DNA from: Lachnospiraceae bacterium
GTDB lineage: Bacteria; Bacillota; Clostridia; Lachnospirales; Lachnospiraceae
Reading direction: 5' to 3'
Assembly (NCBI GenBank): GCA_024699395.1
Contig: JAILPU010000114.1
Location: 1-7,305 of the forward strand
Length of the DNA: 7,305 nucleotides
A program made the translations under genes and the position numbers. The first letter of the stretch is position 1, and every line of letters begins with the position of its first letter. Of this stretch, positions 1-5,903 are shown piece after piece. The notes below the pieces were generated by a model that saw only the letters and a list, made by a program, of their open reading frames with translations, ran no database searches and was not told the DNA's origin.

Positions 1-1
1 G

Positions 2-673
2 GCTCTTAAGAAAAATGCTCCCTTTATAAAGGCCAATCCAAAGGGAATAAGTGAGACGGCGTTTTCCCTTAAGGGCACATCCTTTAAATACGGGAAAACA
101 AAATACAACATCCGTTTGTTGTCTGCATGTCAGCCTGAAAATGCCATATGTGCAATAGAGGCTTTAAATGTATTGAAGTCTTATTTTAACATTGAAAAAA
201 AGGACATTTTAAAGGGATTAAAGGATGCATACTGGCCTGTGAGATTTGAGATTGTAAGAGACAAACCTCTTTTAATCCTTGACGGTGCCCATAATGAGGC
301 GGCGTCTTTAAAGTTAAAGGAATCCCTGGAATTATATTTTAAAGACAAAACCCTTGTATTTATAATGGGTATGCTTTCGGATAAGGACGTGGAAAGCGTT
401 GTGTCCAATACCGTTAAGTATGCCGACAACATTATATGTATTACCCCTCCCAACAATAAGAGGGCACTTGATAAGCTGGAGTTGGCCCGTATCGTCACCG
501 AAAAGGGTGGAAGGGCGACTACCGCAGACAGTCTTTCGGAGGCGCTTTGGATGGCAGGGATGCTCGCAGGTGAGAATCCTGTGATTGCCTTCGGCTCTTT
601 GTCTTATATGGGTGAACTTAAAAGGCTTATTGAAAAGGATAATAAAAATGATAATAGGAAACAGAGAGTTTAA
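2..673 (+). CDS. folC: FolC, bifunctional folylpolyglutamate/dihydrofolate synthase, 5' partial
   Basis: This cytoplasmic ATP-dependent ligase adds glutamate to dihydropteroate (dihydrofolate synthase) and to folates (polyglutamylation). The frame is open from position 2 to the TAA at 671-673, giving 223 residues; FolC proteins are usually about 420-440 residues, so only the C-terminal half is visible. The N-terminal ATP-binding P-loop lies outside the window. Visible family marks are the CQPENAICAIEAL helix (about fragment residues 42-54; the usual form is HQ..NA..A..AL), and LILDGAHNEAA (about 91-101), which matches the Mur-ligase-type DGAHNP signature near the start of the C-terminal domain. 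Late motifs FIMGMLSDKD and AFGSLSYMGE are also typical. It is followed by folP with a 26-nt overlap, so the two are probably translationally coupled in one folate operon. The ATG at 116 is internal, not the true start, because matching sequence continues upstream to the window edge. Confidence 0.93.
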   Translation, partial: ALKKNAPFIKANPKGISETAFSLKGTSFKYGKTKYNIRLLSACQPENAICAIEALNVLKSYFNIEKKDILKGLKDAYWPVRFEIVRDKPLLILDGAHNEAASLKLKESLELYFKDKTLVFIMGMLSDKDVESVVSNTVKYADNIICITPPNNKRALDKLELARIVTEKGGRATTADSLSEALWMAGMLAGENPVIAFGSLSYMGELKRLIEKDNKNDNRKQRV

Positions 674-1478
674 TAAAAAGGGTCATACCTATATTTTTGG
701 AATTTTAAATGTTACCCCCGATTCGTTTTCGGACGGGGGTAAATTTAATAATCTTGATATGGCATTAAAGCGCACTGAGGAAATGATTAAAGAGGGTGCA
801 GATGTTATCGATATTGGGGGAGAGAGCACAAGACCGGGATATACGAGAATCTTGGATGAAGAGGAGATAATGAGAGTTGTTCCCGTTATCGAGGCTGTAA
901 AAAGAGAATTTGATATTCCTGTTTCCCTTGATACCTATAAAAGTAAAGTGGCCAAGGCAGGAATTGAGGCGGGAGCAGATCTTATCAATGACATCTGGGG
1001 GCTTAAAGCCGACAGTGAAATGGCGAAGGTTATAAGTGAGGGTAAGGTTTCATGCTGCCTTATGCACAACAGAGACAACACCGATTACGATGACTTTTTG
1101 GAGGACGTTAAGAACGACCTTAAAGAGAGCATTGATATGGCTTTGAAAGCAGGAATTGGTAAGGACAGGATTCTTATTGATCCCGGTGTGGGTTTTGCCA
1201 AGGATGTGACGCAAAATCTTCTTGTGATTAAATATATTGATGAGTTTAACAAGCTGGGATATCCTGTTTTATTGGGACACAGTAAAAAGTCGTATATCGG
1301 TCTTTCCTGCGGATATGACAAAAACGAAAGAGGTGTTCCCACAGCTGCAACAACTGTTTACGGCGCCATGAAGGGCTGCCTCTTTGTAAGAGTTCATGAT
1401 ATCAAAGAAAATGTAGCGGCTATTCGTATGATTGAGGAAATCATTAATTGTGATAGAAAAATTGACGGAGAACAATAA
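648..1478 (+). CDS. folP: FolP, dihydropteroate synthase
   Basis: This enzyme condenses 6-hydroxymethyl-7,8-dihydropterin diphosphate with p-aminobenzoate to give 7,8-dihydropteroate and is the sulfonamide target. The product is 276 residues, normal for the family. Motifs in order: NVTPDSFSDGG (21-31), GGESTRPG (57-64), SLDTYK (93-98), NDIWG (114-118), MH (139-140), DPGVGFAKD (178-186), GHSKKSYIG (210-218) and RVHD (248-251). These cover the pterin pocket and the substrate-binding loops of the TIM barrel. ATG 648 is chosen because it has an AAAGGA ribosome binding site at 634-639 with an 8-nt gap and places the NVTPDSFSDGG motif at the usual depth; the ATG at 585 would add 21 residues unlike the family. 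The pAB/pterin loop reads SKK where many homologues have SRK, a conservative change that keeps the lysine equivalent to E. coli K221. The start overlaps folC by 26 nt and the stop overlaps the next gene by 1 nt. Confidence 0.96.
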   Translation: MIIGNREFNKKGHTYIFGILNVTPDSFSDGGKFNNLDMALKRTEEMIKEGADVIDIGGESTRPGYTRILDEEEIMRVVPVIEAVKREFDIPVSLDTYKSKVAKAGIEAGADLINDIWGLKADSEMAKVISEGKVSCCLMHNRDNTDYDDFLEDVKNDLKESIDMALKAGIGKDRILIDPGVGFAKDVTQNLLVIKYIDEFNKLGYPVLLGHSKKSYIGLSCGYDKNERGVPTAATTVYGAMKGCLFVRVHDIKENVAAIRMIEEIINCDRKIDGEQ

Positions 1479-2305
1479 TGGACGAGATTAGGATTAAAGG
1501 TTTAACTTTTTTTGCAAGACACGGAGTATTACAAACCGAAAACGAAAACGGACAGATATTCCTTGTGGACGCCACTCTTTATACGGATTTCAGAGCTGCC
1601 GCTTTAAATGATGAGCTTGACAAAACAGTGGATTACAGTAAGGTTTCTGATTTTATTTCGGCTTTTATGGAGGAAAATACCTTTAAATTAATCGAGACGG
1701 TGGCATCAAGGCTTGCCGATGAGATTCTTCTTAATTTTGCAGGGTTAAAAAGAGTGGATATTGAGGTGTTTAAGCCTCATGCACCCATTAAGCAGTCCTT
1801 TGAAAATATTTCCGTGTTCGTCTCAAGAAGCTGGCACAGGGTATATGCTTCCTTTGGTTCCAATATGGGGGACAGGGGAGCTCATATAGAAAACGGCCTT
1901 AATATGCTTAAGCAAAACAAAAAGATTAAGAACGTTAAGATTTCCGGGCTGTATGAGACAGCTCCTTACGGTTTTATCGAGCAGGATCCTTTCCTAAACG
2001 GTGCTGTGGCTTTTGACACCATTATGGACAAGGAAGAACTCCTGGAAGAATTTCACAGAATAGAAGCAGAGGAAAAGAGGGAAAGAAAGATTGTCTGGGG
2101 GCCCAGAACCCTTGACCTTGATATTGTTTTTTATGACAGGGAGGTCTATCAGTCGGAAACCCTTACCATTCCTCATATAGATATGCAAAATCGTTTGTTT
2201 GTTTTAGAGCCCTTGTGCGATCTGGCTCCCGGCTTTATTCATCCTGTTTTGGGTAAGTCTGTCCGTCAGTTAAAAGAACAGTTAGATGCGGTGCAAGAAA
2301 AGTAA
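1478..2305 (+). CDS. folK: Fused dihydroneopterin aldolase (FolB) and HPPK (FolK)
   Basis: One 275-residue protein carries two consecutive folate enzymes. Residues 1 to about 118 are FolB, which cleaves dihydroneopterin to 6-hydroxymethyl-dihydropterin and glycolaldehyde: HGV (15-17), acidic residues at 21/23 near the usual catalytic glutamate position, VDYS (51-54), LIETVA (71-76) and VFKPHAPI (97-104) with the conserved lysine. Residues about 122-275 are FolK, which pyrophosphorylates that product using ATP: FGSNMGD (126-132), YETAPYG..QDPFLN (159-174), WGPRTLDLDIVFYD (207-220, with the two metal-binding aspartates of the LDLDI type) and IPH..M..R.FVLEPL (231-247). The start ATG shares its A with the folP stop (TAATG), and GGAG at 1467-1470 can serve as ribosome binding site. 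The last 71 nt are also coding on the other strand. FolB-FolK fusions are known in Clostridia, so the fusion itself is not new. Confidence 0.95.
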   Translation: MDEIRIKGLTFFARHGVLQTENENGQIFLVDATLYTDFRAAALNDELDKTVDYSKVSDFISAFMEENTFKLIETVASRLADEILLNFAGLKRVDIEVFKPHAPIKQSFENISVFVSRSWHRVYASFGSNMGDRGAHIENGLNMLKQNKKIKNVKISGLYETAPYGFIEQDPFLNGAVAFDTIMDKEELLEEFHRIEAEEKRERKIVWGPRTLDLDIVFYDREVYQSETLTIPHIDMQNRLFVLEPLCDLAPGFIHPVLGKSVRQLKEQLDAVQEK

Positions 2306-2762
2306 TTATCAAACCTATTACAGCACCGGTGATAATTCCGGAAACGGCAAGATAGGGAAGGTAGGAGAAAACACCTTTACTCTTTGTTAAGGCAAATGCC
2401 ACTGCCAGCTGGGCCATATTGTGGGTAAGACCTCCTAAGGCGCTTACAATGGGGATAAAACGCTTATTCAATGCTTTTAAAAGTAACCACTCCGCTATTA
2501 GGCAGAGCACGCCTCCCGCAAGGCTGTAGCTGAAACTTAAAAACTGGCCGAACAAAAGGGAGACCAAGAGTATTCTGGTGATAAGGACAAGTGCAGAGTC
2601 TTTAAATCCATAGTAATATAAAAGAATCAGTGTGATTATATTGGCAAGTCCCGGCTTGATTCCCGGTATGGGGATAAGGGTGGGAAGCATGCTTTCAAGG
2701 TAGTGAATTACAAAAGCCAAGGCTGTAAACAATGCTAAAATTGTAAGTTTTTTTGTTTTCAT
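2235..2762 (-). CDS. Gx transporter family membrane protein (Hpre_diP_synt_I)
   Basis: This is a 175-residue, very hydrophobic protein with about five or six membrane helices (roughly residues 6-22, 37-53, 56-71, 76-96, 106-125, 136-158). It matches the family often labelled heptaprenyl diphosphate synthase component I (PF07456), now usually called Gx transporter; the family resembles ECF-transporter substrate-binding subunits. Seen marks: PGIKPGLANIITL (33-45), R.LLVSLLFG (63-72), FSYSLAGG (77-84) and a late SALGGLTHNMAQLAV (107-121). The substrate is not determined by sequence; an isoprenoid precursor or a flavin-related cargo are both only suggestions. It starts 1 nt after the TGA of the NusG_II gene (TGATATG junction), with no good ribosome binding site, so translation is probably coupled. 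Its last 22 or so codons and stop lie inside the end of folBK; the hydrophilic tail after about residue 164 is encoded opposite conserved FolK sequence. Confidence 0.85.
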   Translation of the reverse strand: MKTKKLTILALFTALAFVIHYLESMLPTLIPIPGIKPGLANIITLILLYYYGFKDSALVLITRILLVSLLFGQFLSFSYSLAGGVLCLIAEWLLLKALNKRFIPIVSALGGLTHNMAQLAVAFALTKSKGVFSYLPYLAVSGIITGAVIGLIITFLAPHLTVLLTDGQTYPKQDE

Positions 2763-2763
2763 A

Positions 2764-3156
2764 TCAATATGTCACGGCGTCAAGTGCCGAATCGTCCTTT
2801 GTTTTTATGGTGATGATAAGCCTGTTGGGAAGACAGGTGATGGGGAGCCTTGAATTCGATATGAATCCCTCTTTGACACAGATTTTATTGGCGCAGTCGG
2901 CATCGGTAACGGCGATGGCACCTTCTTTTACAGTGATGGTGTTGGAGCCGTATTTGCTTTCTATGGTGAAAGTCATATCCGGTGTTTGAGAATTTAAGGG
3001 AATTTCCTTCACGAGTTTTCCGTCACTGTAAATGCAAGCTGTTCGGCTTAGACTTTTATCGTTAAAATTGTCTTTAAAAATAATTATCAGGGATGTTATC
3101 AAAATGATGCTTAATAAAATACCCAGTATAAGGGCAAAACGTTCTTCTTTTTTCAT
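2764..3156 (-). CDS. NusG domain II-containing membrane-anchored protein
   Basis: This 130-residue protein has a charged N-terminus (MKKEERF), one hydrophobic segment at about 8-27, and a small extracytoplasmic domain of the NusG_II type (PF07009). Characteristic features are the DGK.V.EIPL strand (45-53), the block ADCANKICVKEGFIS (86-100) and ITCLPNRLIITI (106-117). Cys88, Cys93 and Cys108 are the usual family cysteines; a disulfide or metal role is possible but unproven. Despite the name it is not a transcription factor; the function is unknown, and the family often sits next to Gx-transporter and ApbE genes, as here. ATG 3156 is preferred because it gives the usual short MKK start before the membrane segment. 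ATG 3174 (MSDNLT added) or the ATG at 3240 are alternatives but look unlike the family. No clear ribosome binding site precedes 3156. The start codon overlaps the preferred apbE start in CATG. Confidence 0.87.
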   Translation of the reverse strand: MKKEERFALILGILLSIILITSLIIIFKDNFNDKSLSRTACIYSDGKLVKEIPLNSQTPDMTFTIESKYGSNTITVKEGAIAVTDADCANKICVKEGFISNSRLPITCLPNRLIITIKTKDDSALDAVTY

Positions 3157-4189
3157 GGTTAGATTATCCGACATCTTCGCAAAAAACTCAAGATGGTTTA
3201 TTGGGGCTTTATGCCTTTTGCTTACGGGGTGCGCACGCAATCCCGAGAATTATTCTCTTACCGACACCTGCATGGGTACCGTTTGTAATGTATCGGTTAC
3301 AGGGGATAAGGATTGTAAGGATATATGCGAGGAGGTTCTTACTAAGGGAGAGGTGCTGGAAAAGGATTATCTTTCAAGAAGGCTTTCCTCAAGTGAGGTT
3401 TTTAAAATCAATCAAAGCCTTGGAAATGAAGGGGAAGCGTCGGTTTCTCCATACATTGGTGACATTATCAAAAGAAGCGAAAAAATCTATATGGATTCGG
3501 ATGAAACCTTCGACATCACCTTGGGTAAGCTTATTAGTCTTTGGAATATCGATGAGCTGGCTGACGCTGATATGAAGGATATAAAGATTCCTGAGGATAA
3601 TGAGATAGAGTTGGCGAAGGCTGATTCCGGTTTTGATAAGATTGATTTAAAGGATAATACGCTTTGCGCTGAAAAAGGAATCGTTCTGGATCTTGGAAGT
3701 GTGGGTAAAGGACTTGCTCTTGATGAGGCAGCTAAGATACTTAAGAAGAGTAATGATGTTGAATGCGCTGTGGTTAGTTTTGGGGGGAGTATTTATACCT
3801 ACGGAAAAAAGAAGGACAATGAGCGCTTTAAAGTGGGAATTGTGGACCCTTTCAACACCTCTGAAATATTTTTAACTCTTTCGGTGGAAGGGGATACTTT
3901 TATTTCCACATCCGGTACCTATGAGAGATTTATTGAATACGATAACAAGAGATACCATCACATTCTTGATCCCAAGACGGGATTTCCCGCAGACAGCGGT
4001 CTTGTGAGTGTAACGGTTATTGCAAAGGACGGATATCTTTCTGATGCTTTATCCACCGCATGTCTTGTGCTTGGTAAGGACAAGGGATTGGAGCTGGCCG
4101 ATAAATACGGCGCCAAAGTGCTTTTTATCGATAAGGATTCCAATATAATTACGAATCCTGCCATGGACGAACACCTTATAAATAATTAA
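3155..4189 (+). CDS. apbE: ApbE-family FAD:protein FMN transferase lipoprotein
   Basis: This enzyme moves FMN from FAD to a Ser/Thr of target proteins outside the membrane, as in maturation of Rnf/Nqr subunits and other flavinylated proteins. It is 344 residues. Residues 1-26 form a lipoprotein signal: basic start, hydrophobic core FIGALCLLL and lipobox LLTGC with Cys26. ApbE marks in order: MGTV (40-43), FDITLG (119-124), DLGSVGKGLALDE (179-191, the usual DLGG.AKG), VSFGGSIY (207-214), STSGTYERF (251-259), YHHILDPKTGFP (267-278) and SDALSTA (296-302), which holds the Mg-binding aspartate (Asp297). The start is uncertain. ATG 3155 gives a normal-length signal peptide but has no ribosome binding site; ATG 3104 has AGGGA 10 nt upstream but would give a 43-residue leader and overlap the NusG_II gene by over 50 nt. 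No FMN-acceptor motif (S/T-G-A-T) is seen in the neighbouring proteins, so its target lies elsewhere. Confidence 0.93.
   Translation: MVRLSDIFAKNSRWFIGALCLLLTGCARNPENYSLTDTCMGTVCNVSVTGDKDCKDICEEVLTKGEVLEKDYLSRRLSSSEVFKINQSLGNEGEASVSPYIGDIIKRSEKIYMDSDETFDITLGKLISLWNIDELADADMKDIKIPEDNEIELAKADSGFDKIDLKDNTLCAEKGIVLDLGSVGKGLALDEAAKILKKSNDVECAVVSFGGSIYTYGKKKDNERFKVGIVDPFNTSEIFLTLSVEGDTFISTSGTYERFIEYDNKRYHHILDPKTGFPADSGLVSVTVIAKDGYLSDALSTACLVLGKDKGLELADKYGAKVLFIDKDSNIITNPAMDEHLINN
3163..3191 (-). promoter_or_regulatory. Candidate sigma-A-type promoter for the NusG_II/Gx pair
   Basis: On the minus strand TTGAGT (3191-3186) is separated by exactly 17 nt from GATAAT (3168-3163). It lies inside the 5' coding part of apbE. 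Only six bases (CTAACC) separate the -10 box from the ATG at 3156, so a start at the usual distance would fall at or next to the A of that ATG, giving a leaderless transcript. This fits the absence of a ribosome binding site but remains an inference. Confidence 0.45.
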
Positions 4190-4241
4190 GATAATGTATA
4201 TGGCAAAAATGAGTGTTTTCTTACATGGATGAATATTTAGA

Positions 4242-4290
4242 AAAACATAAGACAGCGTTTATTGCTCGTGCAAACGCTGTCTTATGTTTT
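4242..4290. terminator. Bidirectional intrinsic terminator, 19-bp perfect stem
   Basis: The arms 4242-4260 (AAAACATAAGACAGCGTTT) and 4272-4290 are perfect reverse complements over 19 bp with an 11-nt loop. The plus strand ends the stem with TTTT followed by GTTTAG; the minus strand ends it with five T. It lies 52 nt after the apbE stop and about 190 nt after the minus-strand DUF5050 stop, so it can terminate both convergent transcripts. Confidence 0.85.
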
Positions 4291-4301
4291 GTTTAGGGGC
4301 G

Positions 4302-4472
4302 ATTAAAAATAAGCTGATAATATCGGTTTGATTAATGTGCGATGCGAAATAGTATAGTAATCAATTGATTGGCTTAATGAATGTTGCGGAACATTAATGT
4401 GTGACCTGATAATGTCGTCGTATTAATGTGTGACCGGATAATGTCGGCACATGAATGCGTGACCGGACAGTG
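4302..4472. repeat. Degenerate 29-bp tandem repeat array
   Basis: The clearest copies are 4393-4421 and 4422-4450 (both beginning ATTAATGTGTGACC and sharing 25 of 29 positions by eye), followed by a shorter, more diverged copy at 4451-4472 (ATGAATGCGTGACCGGACAG). Further upstream, CTGATAATATCGGTTTG (4314-4330) plus ATTAATGTGCGA (4331-4342) match the end of one unit and the start of the next, so the array probably began near 4302 and has decayed in the middle (4343-4392). The second unit can fold as GTGACCG/CGGCAC. Nothing here is coding. The origin is unknown; an eroded insertion-sequence end with multiple short terminal repeats is one possibility. Confidence 0.7.
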
Positions 4473-4476
4473 AAAA

Positions 4477-5496
4477 TCACTTCGAGGTTGCTGCCTTGAG
4501 TGCGTCTGTGAAGGGCTGGCAGGAGGTGGAACCTAAGGGCGCGTGGTAAAGACTCTCTTCGTTGTCGTAGGGAGTAAAGTATACATACTCTGAGGTCATG
4601 CTGAGGTTCTTGTAGACGCCGCTTGCTACCGTTAATGGATTGGAACCATCGGGAGAGTAGCACATAAGAGCAGGGTTTTTACCGCTTACAAGACAGTAAA
4701 GATAGCCGTCACCTATATTGAAGTTATCGATTCTTTCATTTACCACAACTTCGTTTTCCTTTGAGGAGAGGTTGTAACGGCACAGTCTGTAATCGTTTTC
4801 TATATCAAGATAATAAATATAACCGTTGTAATATGCGGGATACCATGCACCAAACTCTGTGAGTACCTGCACAGCCTCTGTTTCGGTGTCGTAGGAATAG
4901 AGCCTGTGATCTTTGGCGGTTCCGTAATAATATATGATCTTTTCATTTGCGCAGGAAGGATTGATTTCGTACTCCGAAATAGTTTTTTGATTGGACTTAT
5001 CCGTAGACATTTTGTAGAAGTCAAGGTAAGTCTTTTTATTTGTCATGAGATACAGGGTGTTTCCCACAAGCTGACCGTTTATTACTATATCCTTTGTAAG
5101 GGTGCGGGTGCCCTTGCCGTTATGGCGGCATTTGTTAAAGCTGGCAGCAGTCCTTACACCTCCCAGGCCCGATTCTCCGCTGGAACCTTTCTGGAAATAG
5201 TATACAAATTCGCTTCCTGCCAGGAGATTGCAAGCTCTAACATTACTTATCTTTTTAACATCTGTCTCGTCTTTGTTCATGGAGTAGAGCTTTTGATTGT
5301 CATAGGGGTTTGAAAAAAACACCTTGTCCCCATACTGAACGAAATATCCGCCGTTATTAAGGTTGCCCGCTGTGTTTCCCACTGCATTGGGGGGATTGTT
5401 TTCAATTTTCTTGGGCACAATAGTATAAACAAAGAGCCCTGTCAGTATGAGAAATATTATAACGACAGGTACTATCGTGGCGGCCTTTTTTTTCAT
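4477..5496 (-). CDS. DUF5050 domain protein, membrane-anchored, propeller-like repeats
   Basis: A 339-residue protein of unknown function. Residues 1-5 are basic (MKKKA), 6-27 form one hydrophobic segment (signal anchor), and the rest is predicted to lie outside the membrane. After a short linker, GNTAGNLNNGG (40-50) opens the DUF5050 (PF16472) region, a form common in Clostridia. The body has about six degenerate repeats of 40-50 residues built on a G..[VIL][YF][YF]...LY pattern: near 55-72 (GDKVFFSNPYDNQKLYSM), 95-101, 185-201 (EKIIYYYGTAKDHRLYS), 225-241, 263-281 and 303-319. This suggests a beta-propeller like TolB or kelch-type domains, perhaps a sensor or ligand-binding surface; there are no catalytic residues to name. 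The start is secure: AAGGAGG sits 8 nt upstream of the ATG. It seems monocistronic, with its own promoter upstream and the shared terminator downstream beyond the 29-bp array. Confidence 0.87.
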   Translation of the reverse strand: MKKKAATIVPVVIIFLILTGLFVYTIVPKKIENNPPNAVGNTAGNLNNGGYFVQYGDKVFFSNPYDNQKLYSMNKDETDVKKISNVRACNLLAGSEFVYYFQKGSSGESGLGGVRTAASFNKCRHNGKGTRTLTKDIVINGQLVGNTLYLMTNKKTYLDFYKMSTDKSNQKTISEYEINPSCANEKIIYYYGTAKDHRLYSYDTETEAVQVLTEFGAWYPAYYNGYIYYLDIENDYRLCRYNLSSKENEVVVNERIDNFNIGDGYLYCLVSGKNPALMCYSPDGSNPLTVASGVYKNLSMTSEYVYFTPYDNEESLYHAPLGSTSCQPFTDALKAATSK

Positions 5497-5504
5497 GAAG
5501 GGTT

Positions 5505-5511
5505 CCTCCTT
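5505..5511 (-). promoter_or_regulatory. Strong ribosome binding site of the DUF5050 gene
   Basis: CCTCCTT on the plus strand reads AAGGAGG on the minus strand, 8 nt before the ATG at 5496. It fixes the start and is the best Shine-Dalgarno match in the window. Confidence 0.9.
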
Positions 5512-5534
5512 TTCGGGTAATTAAAGGATGCATA

Positions 5535-5575
5535 CTCGCGCATATCGTAATTGTTGCATACTTAGGCCGCGCGAG
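5535..5575 (-). promoter_or_regulatory. Possible hairpin in the DUF5050 leader
   Basis: CTCGCGC (5535-5541) and GCGCGAG (5569-5575) are a perfect 7-bp inverted repeat with a 27-nt loop, unusually GC-rich for the surrounding AT-rich leader. The 8-mer TGCATACT also occurs twice (5529-5536 and 5555-5562). The element lies about 40 nt upstream of the start codon inside the predicted transcript. It matches no riboswitch class I recognise and has no T-run, so it is not a terminator. A regulatory role is only a suggestion. Confidence 0.35.
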
Positions 5576-5674
5576 ACGCTTGAATGCCTAATGTGACATT
5601 CTTTCTTACGGATATTTTTGTCATACATTTTTCAGGGGCAGATACTATATATTGATTTTGCCTTGCCCGATTTA

Positions 5675-5703
5675 AGTATATATTGTTTTAAACTTGCTAT
5701 CAA
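5675..5703 (-). promoter_or_regulatory. Candidate sigma-A-type promoter of the DUF5050 gene
   Basis: On the minus strand TTGATA (5703-5698) and TATACT (5680-5675) are separated by exactly 17 nt; each matches the consensus at five of six positions. Transcription would start near 5668, giving a leader of about 170 nt before the ATG at 5496. A second AT-rich stretch (5646-5654) repeats the 9-mer TATATATTG also found at 5677-5685, but has no matching -35 box. Confidence 0.6.
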
Positions 5704-5903
5704 CCCTGTTTTGTTTTAATATAGTTATATGTTGTCATAAGATTTCTGCGAATGAGGGATATCTTAGAGAAATGCGGTAATAACGGGATTGATGAGCCCC
5801 CCAAGCGGTAGTTCGGTTTGGGTATGGAACCATTCATATTTGGGGCAATATCATAATATCCATGATTGGCAGACGCGTTATTTGGATTACGGTATTTCTT
5901 GGT
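5704..5903. other. Intergenic stretch with no recognised gene
   Basis: This part of the 596-nt gap between the DUF5050 and DUF815 genes holds no gene I can support. A minus-strand frame of 82 codons (5700-5948) crosses it but has no ribosome binding site or recognisable domain and begins inside the tandem repeats. The GC-richer centre (about 5790-5825) contains CCCAA..TTGGG, able to form a small hairpin around GCGGTAGTTCGG. It could be the remnant of a mobile element or an unknown RNA; the sequence alone does not decide. Confidence 0.4.

Noticed and set aside
2304..2337. An 8-bp inverted repeat (AATTATCA/TGATAATT) at the folBK stop
   Set aside because: It is AT-rich, has an 18-nt loop and no T-run, and lies within the transporter coding sequence, so it is not a convincing terminator.
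4225..4296. A 23-codon frame starting ATGGATGAATATTTA downstream of apbE
   Set aside because: It runs straight through both arms of the terminator hairpin and has no ribosome binding site or similarity to any peptide I recognise.
4906..5313. A 135-codon plus-strand frame with hydrophobic stretches
   Set aside because: It lies fully antisense to the well-supported DUF5050 gene and shows no domain; it is a shadow frame.
5590..5600. Small palindrome AATGTGACATT as an operator
   Set aside because: It occurs once, is short and AT-rich, and is far downstream of the predicted promoter; chance occurrence is likely.
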